A stretch of 64,000 nucleotides of DNA from Opitutia bacterium UBA953. GTDB lineage: Bacteria; Verrucomicrobiota; Verrucomicrobiia; Opitutales; UBA953. Every line of letters starts with the position of its first letter. Positions within the stretch are counted from its first letter, which is position 1. Both the position numbers and the translations under genes were made by a program. Below the pieces are notes generated by a model. It made no database searches and was not told the DNA's origin. It saw only the letters and a program-made list of their open reading frames with translations. Positions 48,848-57,463 of the stretch are shown here, one piece after another. The DNA lies in NCBI GenBank assembly GCA_002293125.1, contig DBCR01000004.1, positions 62,001-126,000 of the forward strand, read 5' to 3'.

Positions 48848-49144
48848 TTAGTTCTGCTTGCCGTCTTGGGCGCGCTTGGCGCGCTCTTCGGCTTCGAGCT
48901 TGGCCCGGACCGCGGCACGCTCTTCTTCCTCGATCTGCTTTAGGCGGAGCTTCTTGCGTTCGTCTTCTTCGACGGCGCTCCGTACTTCGTCTTCGACTTC
49001 ATCGGAAGCCTTCTTGAATTCGCGCTTGGCCTTGCCCAGGCCGCGGGCGAGTTCAGGAAGCTTGGAGCCACCGAAAAGGAGCAGGACGACGAAGAGAACA
49101 ACCCAGATGACTGGGCCATCGAGTAGGGCTAGAGGGAGGTTCAT
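48848..49144 (-). CDS. tatA: TatA/TatB-family twin-arginine translocase subunit
   Basis: A 98-residue single-pass protein. A hydrophobic N-terminal helix (VIWVVLFVVLLLFGGSKLPELARGLG) with the hinge FGGSKLPEL is followed by an amphipathic helix (AKREFKKASDEVED) and a long charged coiled-coil tail (KLRLKQIEEEERAAVRAKLEAEERAKRA). The FGGSKLPEL hinge is TatA-like. tatC and tatB are not nearby. The tail is more acidic and helical than in E. coli TatA. Confidence 0.88.
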   Translation of the reverse strand: MNLPLALLDGPVIWVVLFVVLLLFGGSKLPELARGLGKAKREFKKASDEVEDEVRSAVEEDERKKLRLKQIEEEERAAVRAKLEAEERAKRAQDGKQN

Positions 49145-49202
49145 GGTCAGATTGCGGTTGCTGTGAATGAGGGAGCGTCAAATATTTCGATAAGTCTCGG
49201 TT

Positions 49203-49484
49203 ATGTCAACCCATGTCTCCCATCGTGATATCTGGTATGTAGGCCATGTCCAAGGGGTCGGTTTTCGCGCCCAAGTCCTCGGTTTGGCCCGTGGTTATGA
49301 CGTGACGGGTTACGTCCAGAACTTGACGGACGGCAGGGTGTATCTGCACGCCGAGGGCGACGAGGGTGAAGTGGAAGCCTTTACCGACCAGATCGCCAAA
49401 TCCCTCGACGGACATATCCGCGGCGAGGAGATCAAGACCTTCACCGGACGGCGCACCTGCCGCGAGTTCGCTATCCGCCGATGA
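49203..49484 (+). CDS. acyP: Acylphosphatase
   Basis: A 93-residue enzyme hydrolysing carboxyl-phosphate bonds. YVGHVQGVGFRAQVLGLARG has the phosphate-binding loop and catalytic Arg, and VTGYVQNLTDGRVYLHAEG supplies the catalytic Asn. The length is standard. It starts a plus-strand run whose next gene, an ABC ATPase, overlaps its stop (ATGA). The functional link with the transporter is not obvious. Confidence 0.95.
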   Translation: MSTHVSHRDIWYVGHVQGVGFRAQVLGLARGYDVTGYVQNLTDGRVYLHAEGDEGEVEAFTDQIAKSLDGHIRGEEIKTFTGRRTCREFAIRR

Positions 49485-50332
49485 ATTACGCCATCTCCGT
49501 CCGCCATCTGACCAAGGATTTCCGCATCGGTATCCGTGGGCTTAAGCTCCGCGCGGTCGACGATCTCTCGCTCGAGATTCCCCGCGGTCAGGTCTACGGG
49601 CTGCTCGGACCCAACGGCTGCGGCAAGAGCACCACGCTTAAGGTCGTCCTGGGGCTCGTCTCCGCGACCGCCGGTGAGATCAGCATCCTCGGCGAACCTT
49701 CCGCCACCAGCGCCGCGCGGCGTCGTACCGGCTTCCTGCCGGAGGCTCCCTATTTCCATAAGTTTCTTACCGGCCGCGAACTCGTGCGCTATTGCGCCCA
49801 GCTCAGCGGCGTCGCCGCCTCCGAACTCGATGCCGCGGTCGAGGATGCGCTGGGATTGGCCGCGATGAACGAGGCCGCCGGGCGACCGATCGGTACCTAT
49901 TCGAAAGGGATGCTCCAGCGCATCGGCTTCGCCCAGGCCGTGGTCCATGATCCCGAACTCATCATCCTGGACGAACCTACCGCGGGCGTCGACCCCGTGG
50001 GCTCGGCCTCCATCGGCCGGATGATCCATGCCATGCGCGACAAGGGGAAGACCGTCGTCCTCTGCTCCCATCTCCTCGGACAGGTCGAGCAGGTCTGCGA
50101 CCGCGTCGCCATCATGGACCGCGGTAAGCTCGTCCTCGAGGGTGCCGTGGAGGATGTCCTGTCTCGTCGTGATCGCCATGTGATGACGATCGAGGCCATG
50201 ACGCCCACCGCGCGGGCCGCCGCCGAAGCCGCGCTCGAGGCGCATGGGGCCAAGATCACCTCCGTCACCCATCCCCGCCGCTCCCTGGAGGACCTCTTCC
50301 GGGAACTCGTGACGGGAAGTCGCGACGCCTGA
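49481..50332 (+). CDS. ABC transporter ATPase (ABC-2 type exporter)
   Basis: A 283-residue ATPase with Walker A GPNGCGKSTTLK, signature GTYSKGMLQRIGFAQA, Walker B LIILDEPTAGVDP and the H-loop CSHLLGQVEQV. The YSKGM signature and the C-terminal extension with VEDVLSRRDRHVMTIEAM are typical of ABC-2 exporters such as NatA/YbhF. The next gene is a matching permease, one base downstream. The exported substrate is unknown. Confidence 0.9.
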   Translation: MNYAISVRHLTKDFRIGIRGLKLRAVDDLSLEIPRGQVYGLLGPNGCGKSTTLKVVLGLVSATAGEISILGEPSATSAARRRTGFLPEAPYFHKFLTGRELVRYCAQLSGVAASELDAAVEDALGLAAMNEAAGRPIGTYSKGMLQRIGFAQAVVHDPELIILDEPTAGVDPVGSASIGRMIHAMRDKGKTVVLCSHLLGQVEQVCDRVAIMDRGKLVLEGAVEDVLSRRDRHVMTIEAMTPTARAAAEAALEAHGAKITSVTHPRRSLEDLFRELVTGSRDA

Positions 50333-50333
50333 C

Positions 50334-51167
50334 ATGAAAGATTCCCTCCGCCGTACGCTTTGGATCTCCCGGGTCACCTTCCTGGAGGCAGTCCGCCAGC
50401 GCTTTTTCGCCTTCCTGCTCGTGCTCAGCGCCGCGATGGTCCTGTCCTCTGTCTCGCTCCGGGTCTTCGACTTCGGCCATGGGGAACTGAAGTTCATCGC
50501 CGACTTCGGCTTCGGCGGGATGTTCTTCTTCGGCTCGGTGCTCGCGGTGGTCATGACCGCCCAGCTGTTCTTTAGTGAGATCGACAACAAGACCGCGCTT
50601 ACGTTGCTGGCCAAACCCTTGAGCCGCCCAGAATTCCTCCTGGGTAAATTCTTCGGCGCCTGGGCGGTCTTGGGTGTCTTTGTCTTGGTGTTAGCCGGCC
50701 TCCAGGGCGTCGTCCTGTGGGCCCGCGAGCAAGAGCTGGTTGCCGCAGCCGAACAGGCGGGCAGGATTCCCACTACTTTCAGCATCGTCGGTCTGTGTCA
50801 GTTGGTCCTGCTCCAATGGCTTCGCCTGGGCGTGGTGATCGCCATCGTTTTGGCGATCTCCTCATTGGCTCGTACTTTCCTTTTCACGGTGGTGGTGGGC
50901 TCTCTGGCGGTCGTCGCTGGTCAGCTCCAGTGGATTGCACAGGACGCTTTTCTTCGTCCGACGGATTCGCCCGTTTATACGGCCTTCCTTTGGGTCAGCA
51001 CCCGGCTGATCCCCAACCTTCAGCAATTCAATCTCGCGGACGCGCTCGTGCTCGGTTCCGCGGTCGTCGAGGAGGGCGCTTTGATCTCCGTCGGGTTCTC
51101 TGGTCTGGCCTACCTCGTCGCCTACCTGACCCTTGGGTCGCTGATCTTCCGCCGGAGGGAAATCTGA
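50334..51167 (+). CDS. ABC-2 type permease
   Basis: A 277-residue membrane protein with about six hydrophobic segments, e.g. FFAFLLVLSAAMVLSSVSLRVF, GMFFFGSVLAVVMTAQLFF, FFGAWAVLGVFVLVLAGLQ and FLFTVVVGSLAVVAG. The cytosolic motif IDNKTALTLLAKPLSRPEFLLGKF is a common ABC-2 permease feature. It lies directly between its ATPase (1-base gap) and a 256-residue protein whose ATG overlaps this stop (TGATG). Confidence 0.88.
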   Translation: MKDSLRRTLWISRVTFLEAVRQRFFAFLLVLSAAMVLSSVSLRVFDFGHGELKFIADFGFGGMFFFGSVLAVVMTAQLFFSEIDNKTALTLLAKPLSRPEFLLGKFFGAWAVLGVFVLVLAGLQGVVLWAREQELVAAAEQAGRIPTTFSIVGLCQLVLLQWLRLGVVIAIVLAISSLARTFLFTVVVGSLAVVAGQLQWIAQDAFLRPTDSPVYTAFLWVSTRLIPNLQQFNLADALVLGSAVVEEGALISVGFSGLAYLVAYLTLGSLIFRRREI

Positions 51168-51937
51168 TGCGTCGCTTCGCCCCTTGGTTGCTGGTCGGCG
51201 TACTCCTCCTCGGCGCCGGGACCTTGGCGGAATCCTCCTGGCTTCGCATCCGCCCGAGTATCCCCGAGATCGGCCGCAAGGAGCTTGAGCCCACCCTAGG
51301 ACAAGGCGTGCTGCTCGGCGTCCTGGGCGGACTACGCACGGTCGTCGCGGACATCGCTTGGATCCGTAGCTACGTCTTCTGGGAGCGACGCGATCGTCCC
51401 GGTTGCGAGGCTTTGATGCGGACGGCTTGCGCCCTTGATCCGCATTCCCGTTATTTTTGGGAGAACACGGGGCTGCGTATCGGGCTAGACATGGCTCACT
51501 GGGAGATCCGTCGGCGGGGCGGCTATGCCAAGGTGCCCGCCGAAACCCAGGAACGACTTTTCCGCCAGTATGGACGTCAGGGACTGGATGTCCTGGAAGA
51601 AGGCATGGCTTATGCCCGTAATCGCACTTCCTTGCTGCTGGCGGCGGGCTTTCTAGCGGAAGGAAAACTCAAGGATCTCCGACTCGCCGCCGATTACTAT
51701 CGTCAGGCGGCGGATGCGCCCGACGCCCCTTGGTATGCGGCCCGGATCTGCGCCGACTTCGATTGGGGTGCCGGCCGTAAGGTCGAAGCCTACGGTTGGT
51801 ACCGTAACTACTGGGAGACGCGCATGCGCTCCAAGCAGGACGGTTTCCCGGAAGACCTGATCAGGCTACGCACGATGGAGACCGAACTGCGACTCGGCGT
51901 CCTTCAGCGGATACCCCGGCAGGGTTGGGAGCGTTGA
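51167..51937 (+). CDS. Membrane-anchored protein with TPR-like helices, ABC exporter neighbour
   Basis: A 256-residue protein with an N-terminal hydrophobic helix (LLVGVLLLGAGTLA, residues 8-21) and a helical body (VADIAWIRSYVFWERRDRPG, SRYFWENTGLRIGLDMAHWE, DLRLAADYYRQAADAPDAPW) that reads like degenerate tetratricopeptide repeats. I cannot name a family. The TGATG overlap with the permease gene shows coupled translation, so it is probably an accessory of the exporter on the periplasmic side. It abuts the convergent topoisomerase gene with no spacer. Confidence 0.7.
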   Translation: MRRFAPWLLVGVLLLGAGTLAESSWLRIRPSIPEIGRKELEPTLGQGVLLGVLGGLRTVVADIAWIRSYVFWERRDRPGCEALMRTACALDPHSRYFWENTGLRIGLDMAHWEIRRRGGYAKVPAETQERLFRQYGRQGLDVLEEGMAYARNRTSLLLAAGFLAEGKLKDLRLAADYYRQAADAPDAPWYAARICADFDWGAGRKVEAYGWYRNYWETRMRSKQDGFPEDLIRLRTMETELRLGVLQRIPRQGWER

Positions 51938-54676
51938 TTAAAAAGGCTCGTCCGACTTCTTCTCCGCGGGCACACCTTTGGGGGCGCGAGGCTTACGCGG
52001 GGGGAATTCGAACCACCAGCCCTTCTGCTTGTCGGCGACAAGGAAGGCTTCGAAGGTGCGTTTGGTCCGATTGGAGACGAACTTCTTGAGCCCGGTCTTA
52101 CCTTCGTTGAGGAGTCGACGGACGTCGTCGGCCGAGATCGGCGACTTGAGCATCTCAGAGTTGAGGCTGAACGTCTTCTTGGCGCCGGCTTCCTGGGCCT
52201 TGTGCGGGCAAACACGGTAACCTGCGGTGGGGGTGTGCTGGACAGCCAGGCCGCTGACGGGGCAGGCACCGAGGACGGGCCATTCGGCGTCGAAGGCGTC
52301 CGGGTTGCCATCCGCGCCTTCGCGGGGAGGGAAGTAGAGCACAGCCTTGAGCTTACCGCTCGGGGCCTTGGGCTTGGTTTTGCGTGGGGCTTTGGCCGGC
52401 TTGGCTTCTTCGCCTTCGGCGACAGGGGCAGGGGCGGCCTCGGTCTTCTCTTCGGTACCGCGAGGCTTGATTGTGTCCGGATCGACGAGGTCGATGTAGC
52501 CCGTGAAGTTCTTGCCCGATTTCATCGAGCGGAAGTCTGAGAACGGTCCGATGCGACGCTTCTCGATCAGTTCGGCGACTTCGGTCGGGGTGATGGTGTG
52601 TCCGTTCATGCCGACGTAGATGGTCAGCTTGGGGCGATCGGTCGTGCCGACGGTATCCTGGGAGAAATATTTCTCGCCGTCGGTCTGCAGCGGCTTGCTG
52701 TCGGTCGGAGAGAGAACCTGCGGGGACAGTTCGAGTGAAGGCGGCTTAACAGCGCCTTTCTTCACGATGATTTCAAGGAGCGCCTTGATCTCCTTCATGA
52801 ACTCGCGAGGGCCCATCTTGCCGTGCTCGATCTGCTTGAGCTTATATTCCCATTCGCCCGTCATCTGCGGTTCGGTGAAGACGCCCATCTCCTTGGCGTG
52901 CAGGAATTGGTGGAGCTGGAAGGCTTTGGCGAGGGGGACGAGTTCCTTGCCTTGGCGCTCGATGTAGGTCTTGGCGAGAAGTTCTTCGATGGTCGCGGCG
53001 CGCGTAGCAGGAGTGCCGAGTCCGCGTTCCTTCATGGCTTCGGCGAGGGCTTCGTCGTCGACGAGCTTGCCCGCGTTTTCCATCGCGCCGAGAAGCGAGG
53101 CTTCATTGTAACGGGCCGGCGGCTTGGTGGCGTCTTCCTTGACGTCGACGCCGTTGACCTTGGCCTTGGCGGGAGAGCCGTCGGCGGAAGCGAGGGCGGG
53201 GAGGCTCGCGGAGCCTTCCTTGTCCTTATCTTCTTCGGCCTCGGCTTCCTGGCCCCAGACGGCGCGCCAACCGGCGACGACGAGCACCTTGCCGGTCGTG
53301 CGGAAATTATGTTCGCCGACGAGCGTCGTGCGGACGGTCTCCTCGAACTCGGCCATCGGGAAGAAGACGGCGACGAAGCGACGGACGACGAGGTCGTAGA
53401 CCTTCTGCTCGACGTCGGTCAGGCCGTGGGGGACGGTGCCCGTGGGGATGATGGCGAAGTGATCGCTGACCTTCTTGTTGTCGAAGACGCGGCGGCCGGC
53501 GGAGTCGACCCAGCCGCTGCGCAGGGCTTCCTTGGCGAAGACGCCGGCGGGGTGGGCGCCTTCGAGCGACTGGAGGGCCGCCTTGGCGTTCGGGAGGTAA
53601 TCCTCGGGGAGATACTGGGAATCGGTACGCGGATAGGTGAGCGCCTTGTGCTTTTCGTACAAGGCCTGGGCGACGCCGAGGGTGGTCTTGGCTGAGAATC
53701 CGAAGCGACGATTACCTTCGCGCTGAAGGGTCGTGAGGTCGAAGAGGCGCGGGGCGCTTTCCTTCTTCGGCTTGCGCTCGTCGGTGACGATACCGGTGCC
53801 GATCTTGAGCGACTCCTCAGCCACCTGGCGGGCTTGGGCTTCGTCATAGAAACGTTCGGCTTCCTTGCGGTCGGTGACGCCCGGTACCTGGGCGGCGCCG
53901 CGGTAGCCGCCGTTGGAGACTCCGAAGTCGCCTTCGATCTTCCAGAAGGTCTTCGGGACGAAATTACGGATCTCGAGCTCGCGCTTCACGATGAGCATGA
54001 GCGTGGGGGTCTGGACGCGACCGACGGAGAAGACTTCGCGCTTCGCACCACCGATGATGATGGTTGAGAAACGGCTGGCGGTCATGCCGACAAGCCAGTC
54101 GGCCTGGGAGCGGCAGATGGCGGCATCGAGCAGGCCCTGCTTGGCTTCCGCGGGGAGAAGGTGGTCGAAGGCTTCGGCGATGGCGGTGTTCGTCATGCTC
54201 GCCAGCCAGAGGCGCTGGCAGGGCAGTTTGCACTTCGCGAGCTGGTAGACGTAGTGGAAGATGAGTTCACCTTCGCGACCGGCATCGCAGGCGTTGACGA
54301 CCGTGCCGACGTCGGGGCGGTTGAGGAGTTTCTTCAGCAGCTTGTAGCGGTCGCCGTTGTTGCGCTCGCTGATGACAGCCTTGAGGATGTCGGGGCTGGC
54401 AGTGCCGTCGAACTTGACCGGATCAATCGGGAGATCCTTGAGGGTCCAGCGCTTGAACTTCAGGTCGATGTCATCCGGGTCGACCAGGCGCACCACGTGA
54501 CCGATGGAAGAACTGATCACCCATTTCTCGTTCTCGAAGTAATCGCTGGTGGCCTTGGGTACTTTGAGGACCTTAGCCAGATCGGTCGCTACCGAGGGCT
54601 TCTCGGCGATGACGAGGATCTTGGAACCGGCGGGGGCGGAAACTTCTTCGGACGACTTGGATGATTGCTTGCGCAT
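51938..54676 (-). CDS. topB: Type IA DNA topoisomerase, TopB (topoisomerase III)-like
   Basis: A 912-residue enzyme. The TOPRIM part has LVIAEKPSVATDLAKVL and NACDAGREGELIFHYVY, SVGRVQTPTLMLIVKRE is conserved, and the active-site Tyr lies in KALTYPRTDSQYLPEDY. It lacks TopA-type four-Cys zinc fingers. The C-terminal 270 residues contain two short topoisomerase repeats (IGPFSDFRSMKSGKNFTGYI and TGLKKFVSNRTKRTFEAFLV) joined by a Lys/Ala/Pro linker. A Cys/His cluster, CPVSGLAVQHTPTAGYRVCPH, could be a remnant zinc site. It decatenates DNA, probably during recombination or replication. Confidence 0.9.
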   Translation of the reverse strand: MRKQSSKSSEEVSAPAGSKILVIAEKPSVATDLAKVLKVPKATSDYFENEKWVISSSIGHVVRLVDPDDIDLKFKRWTLKDLPIDPVKFDGTASPDILKAVISERNNGDRYKLLKKLLNRPDVGTVVNACDAGREGELIFHYVYQLAKCKLPCQRLWLASMTNTAIAEAFDHLLPAEAKQGLLDAAICRSQADWLVGMTASRFSTIIIGGAKREVFSVGRVQTPTLMLIVKRELEIRNFVPKTFWKIEGDFGVSNGGYRGAAQVPGVTDRKEAERFYDEAQARQVAEESLKIGTGIVTDERKPKKESAPRLFDLTTLQREGNRRFGFSAKTTLGVAQALYEKHKALTYPRTDSQYLPEDYLPNAKAALQSLEGAHPAGVFAKEALRSGWVDSAGRRVFDNKKVSDHFAIIPTGTVPHGLTDVEQKVYDLVVRRFVAVFFPMAEFEETVRTTLVGEHNFRTTGKVLVVAGWRAVWGQEAEAEEDKDKEGSASLPALASADGSPAKAKVNGVDVKEDATKPPARYNEASLLGAMENAGKLVDDEALAEAMKERGLGTPATRAATIEELLAKTYIERQGKELVPLAKAFQLHQFLHAKEMGVFTEPQMTGEWEYKLKQIEHGKMGPREFMKEIKALLEIIVKKGAVKPPSLELSPQVLSPTDSKPLQTDGEKYFSQDTVGTTDRPKLTIYVGMNGHTITPTEVAELIEKRRIGPFSDFRSMKSGKNFTGYIDLVDPDTIKPRGTEEKTEAAPAPVAEGEEAKPAKAPRKTKPKAPSGKLKAVLYFPPREGADGNPDAFDAEWPVLGACPVSGLAVQHTPTAGYRVCPHKAQEAGAKKTFSLNSEMLKSPISADDVRRLLNEGKTGLKKFVSNRTKRTFEAFLVADKQKGWWFEFPPRKPRAPKGVPAEKKSDEPF

Positions 54677-54707
54677 GCGTAGGATGATAACCGATCGTCA
54701 AATCCGG

Positions 54708-55787
54708 TTACATTCCCTGCTCGGCGAAGGAATCGTCAAGGGCGGCAATCAGGGTGGAAATGGTGGCGTCGGTCTCGTCTCCCATGTTAGAGATGCGGAA
54801 CGTCTTGCCCTTCAGTTTGCCGTAGCCGCCGTCGATGACGAGCTTGTGGCGGGACTTGAGGGTCTTGTTGAGGCGCTCGAGGTCGGCGTTGCGGTCATTC
54901 TTGAAGCAGTTGAGGCCACGGGTGCCGAACTGGATTTCAGGCAGGAGCGGGAAGCCCTTGGCGAGGCCCCAGGCGCGCATGCGTTCATTCAGGCGGATGT
55001 GGCGAGCGTAGCGATTTTCGAGACCCTCGGCTTCGACTTCGAGGAGACGCTGCTGCAGGCCGTAGAAGAGCGAGATGCAGGGCGTCGAAGGGGTCATGCC
55101 CTTGACGTGGTTATCATGGAACTCGATCAGGTCGAAGTAGTAGCCGCGGTCGGGGGACTGCTTGGCCCGTTCGCGGGCGCGTTCGCTGACGGCGAAGATC
55201 GCGAGGCCCGGGGGCAGGGCGAGGGCCTTCTGCGAACCGGTGAGGAAGATATCGATGCCGAGTTCGTCCTTCTTGACGGGGATGGTCGAGAACGAGCTGA
55301 CGGTGTCGGCAATCGAGATCACGTCGGGGAACTCGCGGACCACGGCCATGATGTCGGCGATAGGCGAGAGGGTGCCGGTGGAGGTCTCGGAGTGGATGAA
55401 GGTGATGCAGTCGAACTTACCGGTGGCGAGGGCCTTGCGGACGGCTTCCGGGTCGATGGGCTTACCCCAGTCAAACTGGAGGGCTTCGGCGTACTTGCCG
55501 CAACGTTTGGCGACGTCGTTCCACTTGTCGGAGAAAGCGCCGTTCATGCAGTTGAGCACGCCTTTGCGGCAGACGTTACGCAGGGCGCCTTCCATCACGC
55601 CCCAGGCGGAGCTGGTGGCGAGGTAGACTGGATCTTGGGTGAAGAACATGGACTGCAGGCGGGGCTGCATGTCGTTGTATAGCTTGACGAAGTCGCCGGA
55701 ACGGTGTCCGACCATGGGTTTGCCCATGGCTTGGATGATCGAATCAGAGACGGTCAGGGGTCCGGGTATATATAGACGATAGCTCAT
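54708..55787 (-). CDS. Class V aminotransferase (serine/alanine-glyoxylate type)
   Basis: A 359-residue PLP enzyme. YIPGPLTVSDSIIQAMGKPMVGHRSGDF at the N-terminus, the phosphate-binding ATSSAWGVMEGAL, and the PLP Lys in IFLTGSQKALALPPGLA identify the serine-pyruvate/alanine-glyoxylate group. GLNCFKNDRNADLERLNKTL lies in the small domain. Possible reactions are alanine or serine with glyoxylate or pyruvate; related members use 2-aminoethylphosphonate or phosphoserine. Its ATG overlaps the panD stop by 4 bases, so they share expression, hinting at an alanine or beta-alanine link. Confidence 0.85.
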   Translation of the reverse strand: MSYRLYIPGPLTVSDSIIQAMGKPMVGHRSGDFVKLYNDMQPRLQSMFFTQDPVYLATSSAWGVMEGALRNVCRKGVLNCMNGAFSDKWNDVAKRCGKYAEALQFDWGKPIDPEAVRKALATGKFDCITFIHSETSTGTLSPIADIMAVVREFPDVISIADTVSSFSTIPVKKDELGIDIFLTGSQKALALPPGLAIFAVSERARERAKQSPDRGYYFDLIEFHDNHVKGMTPSTPCISLFYGLQQRLLEVEAEGLENRYARHIRLNERMRAWGLAKGFPLLPEIQFGTRGLNCFKNDRNADLERLNKTLKSRHKLVIDGGYGKLKGKTFRISNMGDETDATISTLIAALDDSFAEQGM

Positions 55788-56185
55788 CGTTGGAAAGTGG
55801 TCAGGAGGGAGGTGGGGACGTCGGGGTTCTCGAGGCGGACGATACGACGGTTACCCTCGGCGAGGGTGGCGGTCCGTGGTTTCCAGGTCGAGGCGGCAGA
55901 TTCTTCCATCTGGGTAAAGGTCATGACGACCAGGAGATCGCCCGGCTTGCCTAGGTGGGCGGTGGCGCCGTTAAGGCAGACCTCGCGGGTCCCGGCGGGG
56001 GCAGGGATGGCGTAGGTCTCGAAACGCTCCCCGTTGGCCAGGTTGCCGACCAGAATCTTCTCGTAAGGGAGCATCCCGACGAGGGCCATGAGCTCCCGAT
56101 CGATGGCCAAGGAGCCCTCGTAATCGAGCCGGGCCGCGGTGACCTCGGCTCGGAGAAGTTTGGTGCGCAACAGGTGTACGAGCAT
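55784..56185 (-). CDS. panD: Aspartate 1-decarboxylase
   Basis: A 133-residue pyruvoyl enzyme making beta-alanine for pantothenate and CoA. LLRAEVTAARLDYEGSLAIDREL contains the self-cleavage Gly-Ser pair (EGSL, about residues 24-25), ERFETYAIPAPAGTRE and LNGATAHLGKPGDLLVVM follow. The usual NGAAA motif is NGATAH here, a modest change next to the active site. The 15 C-terminal residues exceed the usual length only slightly. No panB or panC is nearby; it is paired with a class V aminotransferase. Confidence 0.92.
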   Translation of the reverse strand: MLVHLLRTKLLRAEVTAARLDYEGSLAIDRELMALVGMLPYEKILVGNLANGERFETYAIPAPAGTREVCLNGATAHLGKPGDLLVVMTFTQMEESAASTWKPRTATLAEGNRRIVRLENPDVPTSLLTTFQR

Positions 56186-56251
56186 GGCGCTGAGTCGTCC
56201 TTCTCAATCGGGATGGTTGCCTTCGTCAAACAACTTTGCATCAATTCGTCC

Positions 56252-57463
56252 ATGGCCGCGAAGCATAGAGGGTTCTTTTCCTCCCTGGGTGAGGCCGTGG
56301 CCAGCTATGCCGTAGACGTGGTCTACGAGCGCCGGAAAGGGCCCGGGGCGGCCTTGCTTGGAGCCGTCCTGAAGGTCCTTTCATGGATTTTCGAGGTCTT
56401 GGTCCGCCTGCGGCTCTGGCTCTATCGCAACCGACTCTTTCGCGACACTCCGCTCGGTTGTAAGGTCGTTGTCGTGGGCAATCTCACTGTCGGTGGCACC
56501 GGGAAGACCCCCATCGTGCTCAAGATGGCCCGCGTGCTCACGGCACGCGGACGCAAAGTGGCCATCCTTTCACGTGGGTACAAGGGAGCTTCGGATTCGA
56601 TGCTGAAGCGTTTCTGGCGTTGGCTGACGCAAGGTAGCCGACCTGATCCGCTCGTAGTTTCCGACGGTAAGACCGTCTTGGTCGGGCCTGATGAGGCGGG
56701 TGACGAGCCTTACATGCTCGCCCAGAATCTGTGCGGTGAAGGAGTCATCGTCATCGTCGATCGCGACCGTGTCGAGGGCGGCCGCTTTGCGCTCCGACGT
56801 TTCGGCGTGGATACGATCCTGCTCGACGATGGCCTTCAGTACCTTCCGCTGCGCGGGCAGATCAACCTGCTCCTTGTCGACAGTCGTGACCCCTTCGGCA
56901 ACGGCTCGCTCCTTCCGCGTGGCGTCCTGCGGGAGCCGATTTCCAATCTGAGCCGGGCTTCCTATGTCTTCGTGACGAAGTCGGTCGGTCCGCCCGATCC
57001 CGCCTTAGTCAGCCTGATCCGTCGGCATAATGCCAAGGCCGAGATCATCGCGTGCTCGCACAGTGCTCGCGAGCTCGTCGAAGTCGACGGTCCGAAGCGC
57101 TTGCCGATGACGGACCTGAAAGGCCGCCGTATCGCGGCCTTCTCGGGCATCGCGACCCCGGAGCGGTTCGAGGAGATCCTGACCAATCACGGCGCGAGGA
57201 TCGTCTCCAACCGCCGCTTCCTCGATCACCACGCTTTCGCGGACGAAGACCTCGACGAGGTCCTCGATCAGGCCATCCAGGCCAAGGCCGAGATGATCAT
57301 CACGACTGAGAAGGACGCGGTCCGCCTACAGGCACGTTTTCGCCCCCTGATTCCTTTGATGTTCGTCCGCTTAGAGGTGGAGATTCTGGGCGACGCGGAG
57401 GGCTTCAATGCGGCCGTCGAACGGATCTGTCTGGGGGCTTCTATTTCTCCGTCTGCTCGCTGA
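56252..57463 (+). CDS. lpxK: Tetraacyldisaccharide 4'-kinase
   Basis: A 403-residue inner-membrane kinase phosphorylating the lipid A precursor at the 4' position. The membrane-proximal N-terminus (AALLGAVLKVLSWIFEVLVRLRLWLYR) precedes Walker A VVGNLTVGGTGKTPIVL, ILSRGYKG, the Asp-His-like site region LLDDGLQYLPL and DPFGNGSLLPRGVLREP. About 50 N-terminal residues exceed the E. coli enzyme and could be part of the membrane anchor. I start at ATG 56252; an in-frame ATG at 56213 is possible. Its last 23 bases overlap the convergent ppk gene. Confidence 0.92.
   Translation: MAAKHRGFFSSLGEAVASYAVDVVYERRKGPGAALLGAVLKVLSWIFEVLVRLRLWLYRNRLFRDTPLGCKVVVVGNLTVGGTGKTPIVLKMARVLTARGRKVAILSRGYKGASDSMLKRFWRWLTQGSRPDPLVVSDGKTVLVGPDEAGDEPYMLAQNLCGEGVIVIVDRDRVEGGRFALRRFGVDTILLDDGLQYLPLRGQINLLLVDSRDPFGNGSLLPRGVLREPISNLSRASYVFVTKSVGPPDPALVSLIRRHNAKAEIIACSHSARELVEVDGPKRLPMTDLKGRRIAAFSGIATPERFEEILTNHGARIVSNRRFLDHHAFADEDLDEVLDQAIQAKAEMIITTEKDAVRLQARFRPLIPLMFVRLEVEILGDAEGFNAAVERICLGASISPSAR

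Noticed and set aside
52005..52022. tRNA T-arm-like text (GGGGAATTCGAACCACCAG on plus)
   Set aside because: It lies inside the topoisomerase coding frame (WWFEFPPR) and no acceptor, D or anticodon arms can be built around it.
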